A stretch of DNA of 64,000 bases from Prodigiosinella aquatilis (lineage in GTDB: Bacteria; Pseudomonadota; Gammaproteobacteria; Enterobacterales; Enterobacteriaceae): contig CP128857.1 of NCBI GenBank assembly GCA_030388725.1, positions 4,588,001 to 4,652,000 of the forward strand, written 5' to 3'. The notes beneath the pieces were generated by a model. It saw only the letters and a list, made by a program, of their open reading frames with translations, ran no database searches and was not told the DNA's origin. The translations under genes and the position numbers were made by a program. This document shows, in pieces, positions 7,631-16,683 of this stretch; the first letter of the stretch is position 1; each line of letters begins with the position of its first letter.

Positions 7631-9793
7631 TTATATCGCGTCCAAACGAGCATAAGCGGCGACCAGCCATTTGATGCCTTGCCCTGGAAACGCCACCTGA
7701 ATCCGGCAATGCTCGCCGCTTCCTTCCAGATTGACGATAGTCCCTTCACCGAATTTGGCATGACGCACACGCTGCCCCAAGGTAAAGCCGCTGTCACTCT
7801 GACTGACCGGGGTTCCCAATCGCTGGTGGTTGACCGGGCGCGACACACTGGCTCGTAACCGCACCTCCTCCACACACTCCGCTGGCAGTTCACCGACAAA
7901 ACGCGATGGGCGGTGATACACTTCTTTCCCGTATAAACGCCGGGTTTCCGCATAAGTGAGGGTCAACTTCTGCATGGCACGAGTCACACCGACATATGCC
8001 AGGCGTCGTTCTTCCTCAAGACGTCCACCTTCATCCAGCGACATCTGGCTGGGGAACATGCCCTCTTCCATGCCAACAATGAATACCTGCGGAAACTCCA
8101 GACCTTTGGCGGAATGCAACGTCATAAGCTGCACCGCATCCTGGTGCGCATCAGCTTGTCCATCACCCGCTTCCAGTGCCGCATGTGAAAGAAATGCCTG
8201 TAACGGCATCAAATCCTGATCTTCTTCCTGATAGCTGAATTGGCGCGTTGCTGTCACCAGCTCTTCCAGGTTTTCTACCCGCGCCTGACCCTTCTCACCT
8301 TTTTCCTGCTCATACATATTCCACAATCCGGAATCCTTGATGGCCCGGTCTGTCTGAACATGCAACGGTAATTCGGCTGTTTCATAGGCCAGCGCATCCA
8401 CCAACTCCAGAAAACGCTGTAATGCAGAAGCCGCACGGCCTGCCAACGCTTTCTCTTGCAACAGAACACGACTGGCCTGCCACATCGTGATCTGACGGTC
8501 ACGCGCCGCATGGCGCACCACATCCAGCGTGCGGTCGCCAATGCCACGTGTCGGCGTATTCACCACACGCTCAAAGGCGGAGTCATCATTACGGTTGGCA
8601 ATCAAACGCAGATAAGACAACGCATCCTTGATTTCTTGTCGTTCAAAAAAGCGCATACCACCATAAATACGGTAAGGCAGATTCTGTTGAATCAACGCTT
8701 CTTCCAGTACGCGTGATTGGGCATTACTGCGGTAAAGAATGGCATTCTCGGTTAACGAACCACCGGCTTCCTGCCACACTTTGATGCGATTAACCACAAA
8801 CCGGGCTTCATCTAGTTCGTTAAACGCGCAATAGAGGGAAATCAGTTCACCCTCGACACCGTCAGTCCACAGATTTTTCCCCAGACGATCACCGTTATGG
8901 GCAATTAACGCATTCGCCGCATTGAGGATATTACTGGTAGAACGGTAATTCTGCTCCAGACGAATAGTTTCAACATCGGGAAAGTCGCGCAGAAAATGCT
9001 GAATGTTTTCGACCTGAGCGCCTCGCCAGCCATAAATGGACTGATCATCATCACCGACAATCATCACATTGGCGCTATCGCCCGCCAGCAGACGGATCCA
9101 AGCGTACTGAATACTATTGGTATCCTGAAACTCATCCACCAGAATATTGTGAAAGCGCTCGCGATAATGCTGCAGAATATGTGGCTTGTTCAGCCATAGT
9201 TCGTGGGCCCGCAACAACAGCTCGGCGAAATCTACCAGACCGGCGCGATCGCACGCTTCCTGATAAGCCTGATAAATTCGCTGCCAGGTTTGCTCTACCG
9301 GATTGCCATAGCTTTCGATGTGCTGAGGACGCAGCCCCTCATCCTTTTTCCCGTTGATGTACCACATGGCCTGCCGTGGCGGCCACTGTTTCTCATCCAG
9401 GTTCAGCGCTTTGACCAGACGCTTGAGCAAACGCAGTTGATCTTCACTATCGAGGATCTGAAAGTCCTGCGGCAAATTGGCATCCAGATGATGAGCCCGT
9501 AACAAGCGATGCGCCAAACCATGAAAGGTGCCGATCCACATCCCACCTTGACTGGTGCCGATAAGCTGATCGATACGGTGGCGCATCTCGGCCGCCGCTT
9601 TGTTGGTAAAGGTGACGGCCATAATGGAGTACGGTGAGCGGTTTTCTACCGTCAGGAGCCAGGCGATACGGTGTACCAGGACTCGTGTTTTACCACTGCC
9701 CGCGCCAGCCAGCACCAGCACATTATGGCGCGGAGCAGCTACCGCATCGCGTTGTTTATCATTCAAACTATCAAGCAGGTCAGAGACGTCCAT
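7631..9793 (-). CDS. uvrD: DNA helicase II UvrD
   Basis: UvrD is the SF1A 3'-5' helicase of nucleotide excision repair and methyl-directed mismatch repair. The 720 residues equal the E. coli length. Motifs: Q-motif LNDKQRDAVAAP at residues 10-21, Walker A GAGSGKTR (30-37), motif II VDEFQDTN, motif III GDDDQSIYGWRGA, motif IV LEQNYRST, motif V LMTLHSAKGLEFP, motif VI EEERRLAYVGVTRA, and a Tudor-like C-terminus (GQRVRHAKFGEGTIV). It is the last gene of the lptM-dapF-yigA-xerC-yigB-uvrD group. A LexA box lies 55 bp upstream of the start, so SOS induction is expected. Confidence 0.98.
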   Translation of the reverse strand: MDVSDLLDSLNDKQRDAVAAPRHNVLVLAGAGSGKTRVLVHRIAWLLTVENRSPYSIMAVTFTNKAAAEMRHRIDQLIGTSQGGMWIGTFHGLAHRLLRAHHLDANLPQDFQILDSEDQLRLLKRLVKALNLDEKQWPPRQAMWYINGKKDEGLRPQHIESYGNPVEQTWQRIYQAYQEACDRAGLVDFAELLLRAHELWLNKPHILQHYRERFHNILVDEFQDTNSIQYAWIRLLAGDSANVMIVGDDDQSIYGWRGAQVENIQHFLRDFPDVETIRLEQNYRSTSNILNAANALIAHNGDRLGKNLWTDGVEGELISLYCAFNELDEARFVVNRIKVWQEAGGSLTENAILYRSNAQSRVLEEALIQQNLPYRIYGGMRFFERQEIKDALSYLRLIANRNDDSAFERVVNTPTRGIGDRTLDVVRHAARDRQITMWQASRVLLQEKALAGRAASALQRFLELVDALAYETAELPLHVQTDRAIKDSGLWNMYEQEKGEKGQARVENLEELVTATRQFSYQEEDQDLMPLQAFLSHAALEAGDGQADAHQDAVQLMTLHSAKGLEFPQVFIVGMEEGMFPSQMSLDEGGRLEEERRLAYVGVTRAMQKLTLTYAETRRLYGKEVYHRPSRFVGELPAECVEEVRLRASVSRPVNHQRLGTPVSQSDSGFTLGQRVRHAKFGEGTIVNLEGSGEHCRIQVAFPGQGIKWLVAAYARLDAI

Positions 9794-9847
9794 AGCACCG
9801 TTATCCGTTGGCGGAAAAACGTATAATCACAAAGGATACACATTTTA

Positions 9848-9863
9848 CTGGTTATTCATACAG
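9848..9863 (-). promoter_or_regulatory. LexA (SOS) box of uvrD
   Basis: On the minus strand the 16 bases read CTGTATGAATAACCAG, fitting CTGT-N8-(A/C)CAG. E. coli uvrD carries the similar CTGTATATATACCCAG at the equivalent place. It lies between yigB and the uvrD start, which implies uvrD has its own SOS promoter as well as operon read-through. Confidence 0.75.
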
Positions 9864-9877
9864 CACAATAAAAAGAA

Positions 9878-10597
9878 TTATAGCAATGCTGTCAGCGATT
9901 CCAACCGGGAAATTTCAATATGTGGTAATAACCGGGTGTCATCGATATGCATCAGATTTCCTTCACGCAAGTTAACCCAGCAAGCTTGCATCCCACAGCG
10001 CACGGCGCCCGCTACGTCAGTCGTCAGATCATCACCGACATGCAGCAGTTGTTTTACAGGGAGGTTCAGTTTTTCCGCTGCCAGGTGGTACATGTCGCTG
10101 AAAGGTTTTGCACGACCGTTCGGGCCGGCTCGCAAAATAAACTGAAAGTAATCACCCAGCCCGCAGGCATACGGATCGGCGTTACCATTGGTAATGGCGA
10201 CTAATGGACAGTGTTCGGCCAGTGCGCCAAGTGTGTCATGGGTTGACTGTGGAACGGTAATACGACTACGCCAATAAGCAAAGTTCTCCATCGCGACATT
10301 CGCACCTGCCGAGGCTTCCGCTTCACTGACGCCGTGACGGATGAGCGCCAACCGCACCGCACGCCAGCGCCATAGAGTGACATCGTGGTAAATTTCCGGC
10401 TCCTGGGCGCGAAGCTCTGCGCGTAAACGCTGAAAATCAACAGCCTGCATATGCCTCAACACAGGATAGTGTTCTTGCAGGAAGTGGATGGATTCCTGCT
10501 CGGTACGTCGTATCACATCATGGTTATCATACAGTGTGTCATCCAGATCAAAGGTGATGGCTGAAATTGCAGCCAGCGGGCGGTAGAAATGCATCAA
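9878..10597 (-). CDS. yigB: HAD-family phosphatase YigB (FMN phosphatase)
   Basis: The 239-residue protein is a class I HAD hydrolase. Motif I ITFDLDDTLYDN (residues about 13-24) contains the nucleophile Asp and acid/base Asp, motif II is VAITNGNA, the motif III Lys is in GRAKPFSDMY, and motif IV is LLHVGDDLTTDVAGA. E. coli YigB is about 238 residues and dephosphorylates FMN and 5-amino-6-ribitylamino-uracil phosphate. Its start overlaps the xerC stop by 4 bp (ATGA), showing translational coupling in the dapF-xerC operon. Confidence 0.92.
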   Translation of the reverse strand: MMHFYRPLAAISAITFDLDDTLYDNHDVIRRTEQESIHFLQEHYPVLRHMQAVDFQRLRAELRAQEPEIYHDVTLWRWRAVRLALIRHGVSEAEASAGANVAMENFAYWRSRITVPQSTHDTLGALAEHCPLVAITNGNADPYACGLGDYFQFILRAGPNGRAKPFSDMYHLAAEKLNLPVKQLLHVGDDLTTDVAGAVRCGMQACWVNLREGNLMHIDDTRLLPHIEISRLESLTALL

Positions 10598-11505
10598 CCC
10601 TTTCCTCGTTTGGCGCGTGGGTGCGCGGCATCATACACTGATGCCAAATGCTGGAAATCCAGGTGGGTATAAATCTGGGTGGTAGAAAGGTTGGCATGCC
10701 CCAATAGCTCCTGCACCGCACGCAGGTCACCGCTGGACTCCAACATATGGGTGGCAAAAGAGTGGCGCAGTTTATGTGGATTAACGTGGCTGTTGACTCC
10801 CTGCTTCACCCCCCACTCCGCAAAACGTTTCTGTACATTACGCATGGAAATGCGTTTCCCGAGGCTGGAAACAAACACCGCATCATCCTGCGGATCATAA
10901 ATCTCACGCAGTTCCAGCCAGCGACGCAGCCAGGTGACGGCCGTCGCGCCAATGGGCAATCTACGCTCTTTACTGCCCTTACCCATCACCCACACTTCGC
11001 CGCCGTCCAGATCTACGTGCTGGCAATCCATGCCGACCAATTCGGCCAGACGCAACCCGGCGCCATACATCACTTCCAGCATTGTCCGATCACGCACAGC
11101 CAGTGGATCATTCAGGTTAATGTCCAGCAGACGGTTCACTTCGTCTACATCCATATTTTTGGGAAGGTGGCGCCCGGCCCTTGGGGTGGAAACCCCTTTG
11201 GCCGGGTTTGCGCCCAGCTCCCCCCGGCTCACCAGCCAGTCAAGAAAACTGCGCAGCGCGGAAAGGCGTAATGCCAGACTGGAAGACTGTAATCCGTCAC
11301 GTTTACTGCGCGTCACCACCGAGCGTACGCCTGCGGCATCGAGGTTCTGCCATGCCGTTATCCCAACAGCAGACAATATCTCCGTTATCACCTGTAACTG
11401 ATGCGCATAACTACTCTGCGTCAACGGACTCAATTGCCGTTCAACCTTGAGGTAACGCAAGAAAGCATTCGTTTGTATCAGTAACGGCGATACGGCTTGA
11501 TTCAT
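10594..11505 (-). CDS. xerC: Site-specific tyrosine recombinase XerC
   Basis: XerC acts with XerD at dif to resolve chromosome dimers. The product has 303 residues (E. coli 298). An N-terminal SAM-like DNA-binding domain (LRYLKVERQLSPLTQSSY) precedes the catalytic domain. Catalytic residues are visible: Arg in YGAGLRLAELVG, Lys in MGKGSKERRLPI, His-x-x-Arg in HKLRHSFATHML, His in LLGHANLSTTQ and Tyr in IYTHL. It overlaps yigA by 4 bp upstream and yigB by 4 bp downstream. It is the housekeeping recombinase, not a mobile-element integrase. Confidence 0.97.
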   Translation of the reverse strand: MNQAVSPLLIQTNAFLRYLKVERQLSPLTQSSYAHQLQVITEILSAVGITAWQNLDAAGVRSVVTRSKRDGLQSSSLALRLSALRSFLDWLVSRGELGANPAKGVSTPRAGRHLPKNMDVDEVNRLLDINLNDPLAVRDRTMLEVMYGAGLRLAELVGMDCQHVDLDGGEVWVMGKGSKERRLPIGATAVTWLRRWLELREIYDPQDDAVFVSSLGKRISMRNVQKRFAEWGVKQGVNSHVNPHKLRHSFATHMLESSGDLRAVQELLGHANLSTTQIYTHLDFQHLASVYDAAHPRAKRGKG

Positions 11506-12206
11506 AAACGTTCAACCCAGCGTTGCAGCAGCACGGGGAGCGTTGATGACAGATGCTGTAACAGCACGGTTCCCATCCCTTTCTGATAATGATGACTGTC
11601 ACGACTACTGAAAAGCAGCAGGCCCAAATCACCATTTGGGCCCATTAGTGACAAGGCAACCGAACCAACCTGCTTGGCTTCAGGCAACAGAAGCAGCAGT
11701 TCAGGTCCGTTCAACGGACCTAAATAATGATTCCCGTTGCCCAGGCGTTGAATACGCAGTGACTCGAACAATGTGCGATTAAGCGCCAGATGAGTAAAAT
11801 CAGAAGGAGCACCAACGTGCCATTTATCACTGAACAACCGTACCGATGCTCCCAGCAAACCCAGCGTTCGCGCCCAGAGACGTAAACGCTCCAGAAAGTC
11901 CTGTAGACTGTCCGCCGCGGACAGTTCCATATTCACTTGAAGCAACTGGTTAAACAACGCTTCATTCGAAGTGGCCTGTTCCATCAGAAGGGTGATTTCT
12001 TCTTCCAGTTTATCTATATGGTTACGCTGGCGTGCCAACTGCCACTCAACCAGCGACACGCTGCCCCGCACCGGATGAGGAATTCTCATCTGTTCGATCT
12101 GACGTGAATTACGGATAAAAAAGTCAGGATTTTGGTGCAAAAACTGCAAAACCATCTCGTCAGTGAGTGAAATCCGGTGTTCCACCTGCTCCTCAACGCT
12201 TTTCAT
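11502..12206 (-). CDS. yigA: DUF484 protein YigA (GAF-like)
   Basis: This 234-residue cytosolic protein of the DUF484 family is invariably placed between dapF and xerC in enterobacteria. The N-terminal part (VLQFLHQNPDFFIRN) is the family signature. A short coiled coil follows (residues about 60-85, RNHIDKLEEEITLLMEQ), then a GAF-like domain. The biochemical role is unknown. Both ends overlap neighbours by 4 bp (ATGA), so it is translated as part of the operon. Confidence 0.9.
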   Translation of the reverse strand: MKSVEEQVEHRISLTDEMVLQFLHQNPDFFIRNSRQIEQMRIPHPVRGSVSLVEWQLARQRNHIDKLEEEITLLMEQATSNEALFNQLLQVNMELSAADSLQDFLERLRLWARTLGLLGASVRLFSDKWHVGAPSDFTHLALNRTLFESLRIQRLGNGNHYLGPLNGPELLLLLPEAKQVGSVALSLMGPNGDLGLLLFSSRDSHHYQKGMGTVLLQHLSSTLPVLLQRWVERL

Positions 12207-13027
12207 AAATGAATGGATCCATCGTAAACGTGCGTAGCTGGCCCAGTCATAAATAACGGCTTACCTGGACCTGCCCAGTTAATATCAAGCTCACCGCCAG
12301 TCAATTTAACCTTAACATTGTCGGCCAGCAGCCCTTGCTGAATACCCACCGCAACAGCCCCACAGGCTCCACTACCGCAAGCTTGAGTTTCTCCCACGCC
12401 GCGTTCATAGACACGCAATCGGATAGTGTGGTCATCCACAACCTGCATAAACCCAATGTTGGCACGTTCCGGAAAACGCTCATGGCTCTCCAGCAGCGGT
12501 CCCAACACATCGACCTTCGCAGTATCCACATCATCCACCTGTATCACACAATGGGGATTCCCCATCGAAACTACACCACACAGTACGGTATGTTCTTCTG
12601 CTCGCATAATATACGTTTTTTCCGCTTTAACTGCGCGGAAAGGGACCTGCTGCGGCTCAAAATTGGGTTCACCCATATTGACTCGCACCAGTTCATCATC
12701 CGTAACGCTCAGAATCATACGCCCAGTCTGGGTACTGACACTGATATCTCGTTTGTTAGTTAATCCCTTAAGCCGCACAAATCGGGCAAAACAACGGGCA
12801 CCATTACCACACTGAGTCACTTCACTACCATCTGCATTGAAAATACGGTAATGAAAATCCAGTTCAGGATCGTAAGGTGGCTCAACCACCAGCAGTTGAT
12901 CAAAGCCAACACCATAATGCCGATCCGACAAACGTCGAATCAACTCAGGTGAAAAATAGACATTCTGCGTAACGGCATCAACAACCATAAAGTCATTGCC
13001 CAAACCGTGCATTTTGGCGAACTGCAT
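12203..13027 (-). CDS. dapF: Diaminopimelate epimerase
   Basis: DapF converts LL- to meso-diaminopimelate for lysine and peptidoglycan synthesis without a cofactor. It has 274 residues, the E. coli length. The two catalytic cysteines are in TQCGNGARCF (Cys73) and TQACGSGACGA (near residue 217). The substrate-binding HGLGNDF is at the N-terminus. It is preceded by lptM 89 bp upstream and overlaps yigA by 4 bp. Confidence 0.98.
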   Translation of the reverse strand: MQFAKMHGLGNDFMVVDAVTQNVYFSPELIRRLSDRHYGVGFDQLLVVEPPYDPELDFHYRIFNADGSEVTQCGNGARCFARFVRLKGLTNKRDISVSTQTGRMILSVTDDELVRVNMGEPNFEPQQVPFRAVKAEKTYIMRAEEHTVLCGVVSMGNPHCVIQVDDVDTAKVDVLGPLLESHERFPERANIGFMQVVDDHTIRLRVYERGVGETQACGSGACGAVAVGIQQGLLADNVKVKLTGGELDINWAGPGKPLFMTGPATHVYDGSIHL

Positions 13028-13116
13028 TATCCTGACTCCGCTGACTTAACCGGACGCGGTAAACACACTATCGTGACCTGTTATAAAATGATGGTAGACC
13101 AATCGCAATATCACCA

Positions 13117-13293
13117 TTATTGCTGGACAGGTGATTGTTGCGGTGTTTTTGTTATATGTTGCTGCTGCGTGGTCTTCGCAGGCGCAGGCGCTTTCGATTT
13201 CTCCGGCGGAAAATAAAGCGGCCCCTTCAGGCCACAACCAGCCAGTGCCAGTACAGTTAATGCCAGGCACACATGGCGAAATAGATTTATCAT
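13117..13293 (-). CDS. lptM: Small outer-membrane lipoprotein LptM (YifL)
   Basis: LptM is a short lipoprotein that assists oxidative maturation of the LPS translocon subunit LptD. Starting at MINLFRHVCLALTVLALAGC the product has 58 residues, with a signal peptide and lipobox LAGC. The invariant mature N-terminus CGLKGPLYFPPE follows, then a Pro/Gln/Thr-rich disordered tail. A six-codon upstream extension (13311) is possible but unlikely. It lies directly upstream of dapF as in E. coli and is divergent from cyaY. Confidence 0.9.
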   Translation of the reverse strand: MINLFRHVCLALTVLALAGCGLKGPLYFPPEKSKAPAPAKTTQQQHITKTPQQSPVQQ

Positions 13294-13370
13294 AACGTTA
13301 AAACCTGTCACTCATCGATGTATGCTCTCTATAATCGCAGGTGGATCATGAAAATCAATAGGAATCGAAT

Positions 13371-13691
13371 ATGAACGATAGCGAGTTTCATCAATTAGCC
13401 GACACACTGATGCGTCAATTGGAGGAAACACTGGACCAATTTGATGGCGATGCCGATATCGATTATGAAACTAACGGCGGGGTGATGACACTGAGTTTTG
13501 AAAACGGCAGCAAAATTGTGATCAACCGGCAGGAACCACTGCATCAAATCTGGCTGGCCACCAAAGGCGGCGGCTACCATTTTGATTATCTCGATCAAAA
13601 ATGGATTTGTAATCGCAATGGCGATGAATTTTTGTCACTGCTGAGCAGCGCCTGCTCGACTCAGGCTGGTGAAACCATTCGTTTCAACTGA
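13371..13691 (+). CDS. cyaY: Frataxin-like iron-sulfur assembly protein CyaY
   Basis: CyaY is the bacterial frataxin that modulates IscS-dependent Fe-S cluster assembly and binds iron. The length of 106 residues matches E. coli. The acidic first helix (SEFHQLADTLMRQLEETLDQ) is followed by the acidic iron-binding ridge FDGDADIDYE and the frataxin beta sheet with QIWLATKGGGYHFD. It stands alone between divergent lptM and convergent cyaA, the standard order. Confidence 0.97.
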   Translation: MNDSEFHQLADTLMRQLEETLDQFDGDADIDYETNGGVMTLSFENGSKIVINRQEPLHQIWLATKGGGYHFDYLDQKWICNRNGDEFLSLLSSACSTQAGETIRFN

Positions 13692-13796
13692 TCGTGCGCT
13701 GATGCATATATGTCCGAGCACGGGTAAAGGTCAGCGTTTTCCGCTACGCACTATCCATCGTGATACCTTTTTCGGGCTGAATAACAGACAAAAAGC

Positions 13797-16352
13797 TCAG
13801 AGCATTTGTAATCGCTGATTCATGATCAACGCGTTATCTTCCGACGAAGGTGTCACACATAGATGTGTCAATGCACTGCTACGAAACGGAATGACTTGTG
13901 TACGGTTATCCAATTGAACAATTTGATAGAACTGAGGCAGGTTAAAATTGATAAAACTGGAACCATAGGTGAAACGATCGTGCGACGACGAGTAGAAACG
14001 GCTGACATCGCGCACCAGTTCTTCCTTACTGCCTTCACAGTGGTGGTAGACTTCCACCCGATTGGATTCATCGAGAATATAGATATTAAACCCTTGATTA
14101 TCTAACTGATCTTCGAAAAAAAACTGGATAATACCTTCACTGGCGACGCCATCAACCACTGGTGGCAGATGGACATGGTTGGTTTCCACCTGGATTGGCA
14201 ATCCCTGCAATTTATTATTGGAAATGGCGCCGTAGAATTCCACGGCGTTCTCCAGTTTCTGCACCGAGACACTTAAACGTTCGAAGAACAGCCCCCAGGT
14301 TTGTCCGGCAACCTTCAGCGCCTTGAAGCGACCCGGTTCATGACGGGTGCTGGACAAACGCAACTCAATACACTCGGAAACCAATTGTTGTACCCGGGTC
14401 CGAATCAGTCCACGCAGATGTTGACTGTAACAGAACACTTCCAGCGATTCCGGCAGCGCCGCATCCTGATGCATCTTGCCGAGAATGGTTTTCAGTGAAT
14501 CCAATACTGATTGCTCACCGCTGAAATGCAAGGTACGCACTTCGTTCCAGGAGTTGCGATACAACAAGTCGATACTCCCCACCAGACACTGCTGCTGCTG
14601 GCCAAAGCTGAAAACATCCAACTGGCGGAAATCAAAATGAACCACCTGATTACGGAACGCCGCCGTCGGATCATGTTCCAGATTAACGATAATCGCCAAA
14701 TGCCGGATTTCACATGGACTATATAGTGCTTTAGGTGTCGGTGCGGGTACACGCAGTGGGAAATGGTTGGAGACATCGGCAACCAGCTCTTGCAATCTGT
14801 CAATCCCGCACAGTTCACTACCCTTGATATGCAGGCGCGTTGCTGGCGTCAGCAGACCATTAAAGTAAGCCCAGGCCACCAGTTTATTCAGGTAACGGTT
14901 ATATTCCAGCGGCTGATGGCTGACGATGGCATCCATGGAAGGAGCCTGATTGTACAGATACCAACCAGAACGATTGGCACGTCCTGGCGGCACAAAAATG
15001 AAGGTCAGATTAACTTCTGACAGATCCGGCGAGATCTGTGGATTAACCAATGTCACTTTACCCGGTAACGCCTCAAAAGCGGCATACAGTTTACGGGTTA
15101 ATACGCCAATATCCTGCGGACTGGCACTCACGCTCAGGTTATTGCGACGAGCAAAGCGGATCAGGTTACGATAACTCTGCATCATCGCATCAAGCAGCTC
15201 ATTATGAGCTTCACGTACCCGTTCGATTTTCCAGTTGGCGCGGTTGTCCAGCATCAGAATGCGTTCTTCTCCCCATCCCCACTCCTGCACCAATTGCAAC
15301 AGGATTTGGCGACGCCATGCCGTGCAGGCGCGTTCAATGGAGAGTTTTTCACACACTTTGAGATAGAAACAGCGGCGAACCAGATCCAGGCGAGCCGAGT
15401 CATCAATAGCGATCAGATACTGGGTGACGCGCTCCAGCATCATGCAATAAGGGTCAAGCCCAAAAGAGACAATTTCACCGTTGTGCAGACGAGTTTTAAT
15501 CTCGGAGGATAACAACCGGGTATTAGGGTATTCCCAGGAATACGCTTCCAGTAACAGGGTTTTCAGCACCGCCTTGTAAGGCGAATCGATGCTTTTATAC
15601 AGTTGCCACAGGCTGGCGCCGAAATACTCTTCGGCAGATAACGTACTCAGTCCCCCCAAATCCAGCCATTCGTTGGGTGTCAGTGCGCCTTGCGCATAAA
15701 GGGAGAGCACGAATTCATCATAATTGGCTTCCTCGTCCACCGGCACCATATTCCACAGGATACGTTTGCCAGCCATGCGTACAGCAGTACGGTAAAACTC
15801 ATCCAACAACAAAATATGCTGGGTCGAACCGCAATCTTCACCACCGAGATTACCGCTTTCATTGTGACGGAAGCGGTTTTCATCCATCACAAAAAAACTG
15901 ACATCCACACCCTGGGCAGCAGCCCATTTTTCAAGCAGTGAACATTTTTGCTGTAAGTGTTGACGCTCTTCATTGTCGAGCCAGGACTGATGGCATACCC
16001 AAATGTCCAGATCCGAACGACAGCTTTGGCCAATGGAAGAGGTACTACCCATGGAATAAACGCCGGTAATAGGCAACTCGCCCCGAGTATCAGGGCAAGA
16101 CAACTCGCCCCATTTCAGTTCTACACTGTCGAGATAGTGTTGTTGTTTTTCATCAGGCGTGAACATGCAGATACCATGCGGAACCTTACCTTCAAGATAA
16201 CCCGGCATCAGAGGATGATGATGATGTAATAAAACTGGCAGAAGACTGTAAACCTGCTGAAAAACGGGTTTCATCGCTCCAAGAGCACGATCAACACGTA
16301 GTTGGTTAATCGCATCCAGTCTCTGCTTCAGTGTCTCGATATAGAAGTACAA
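13797..16352 (-). CDS. cyaA: Class I adenylate cyclase (TTG start)
   Basis: CyaA makes cAMP for CRP-dependent regulation. I place the start at the TTG at 16352: the frame reads Leu-Tyr-Phe-Tyr-Ile-Glu-Thr-Leu-Lys, matching E. coli CyaA, which also begins with TTG. The upstream frame (to 16463) has no family similarity. This gives 851 residues (E. coli 848). The N-terminal catalytic half contains GSTSSIGQSCRSDLDIWVC (nucleotidyltransferase GS...DxD motif) and the C-terminal half is the glucose-responsive regulatory domain. A CRP site sits about 100 bp upstream, consistent with autorepression. The last residues diverge from E. coli, as is usual for this tail. Confidence 0.96.
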   Translation of the reverse strand: MYFYIETLKQRLDAINQLRVDRALGAMKPVFQQVYSLLPVLLHHHHPLMPGYLEGKVPHGICMFTPDEKQQHYLDSVELKWGELSCPDTRGELPITGVYSMGSTSSIGQSCRSDLDIWVCHQSWLDNEERQHLQQKCSLLEKWAAAQGVDVSFFVMDENRFRHNESGNLGGEDCGSTQHILLLDEFYRTAVRMAGKRILWNMVPVDEEANYDEFVLSLYAQGALTPNEWLDLGGLSTLSAEEYFGASLWQLYKSIDSPYKAVLKTLLLEAYSWEYPNTRLLSSEIKTRLHNGEIVSFGLDPYCMMLERVTQYLIAIDDSARLDLVRRCFYLKVCEKLSIERACTAWRRQILLQLVQEWGWGEERILMLDNRANWKIERVREAHNELLDAMMQSYRNLIRFARRNNLSVSASPQDIGVLTRKLYAAFEALPGKVTLVNPQISPDLSEVNLTFIFVPPGRANRSGWYLYNQAPSMDAIVSHQPLEYNRYLNKLVAWAYFNGLLTPATRLHIKGSELCGIDRLQELVADVSNHFPLRVPAPTPKALYSPCEIRHLAIIVNLEHDPTAAFRNQVVHFDFRQLDVFSFGQQQQCLVGSIDLLYRNSWNEVRTLHFSGEQSVLDSLKTILGKMHQDAALPESLEVFCYSQHLRGLIRTRVQQLVSECIELRLSSTRHEPGRFKALKVAGQTWGLFFERLSVSVQKLENAVEFYGAISNNKLQGLPIQVETNHVHLPPVVDGVASEGIIQFFFEDQLDNQGFNIYILDESNRVEVYHHCEGSKEELVRDVSRFYSSSHDRFTYGSSFINFNLPQFYQIVQLDNRTQVIPFRSSALTHLCVTPSSEDNALIMNQRLQML

Positions 16353-16451
16353 GACGTTTCGCCTGCTTATCCCAGTGCTTACAAAAAATACCGTTATTCC
16401 GCTTCTGCCACTGAAGGTGTATTGGAAGAATGTCTGACAGATTATTGCTGG

Positions 16452-16473
16452 AAACGTGATCAATCTAACACCT
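16452..16473 (-). promoter_or_regulatory. CRP-binding site upstream of cyaA
   Basis: On the minus strand the 22 bases read AGGTGTTAGATTGATCACGTTT. This differs by little from the CRP site of the E. coli cyaA P2 promoter and fits TGTGA-N6-TCACA with a degenerate left half. Feedback repression of cyaA by cAMP-CRP is inferred from E. coli. Confidence 0.75.
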
Positions 16474-16624
16474 TGCTGAAAGGGCGTAAAGAAAGTAAAG
16501 AAAGTTAGACGCGCTTATTGCTGCTTCGCCTGTGACTACATTCTTGCCTTTTCTTGTTACCTTATCACCAGCCGGGCATCCTCCCATTTCCGTCTTTTTG
16601 TCCTTAATTGCAGATGCCAGGCAA

Positions 16625-16654
16625 CTGACACCAGCGCGCCATCAATGGTACGAT
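16625..16654 (+). promoter_or_regulatory. Probable hemC promoter
   Basis: CTGACA (16625-16630) and TACGAT (16649-16654) are separated by 18 bp and sit 30 bp upstream of the hemC ATG. They form a plausible sigma-70 promoter in the cyaA-hemC divergent region. No mapped start is available. Confidence 0.4.
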
Positions 16655-16683
16655 GGCTAAAAATGCTAAAAACGGTATCAAGC

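Noticed and set aside
10594..11505. Tyrosine recombinase as a sign of a genomic island
   Set aside because: It is the housekeeping XerC in its normal dapF-yigA-xerC-yigB operon.
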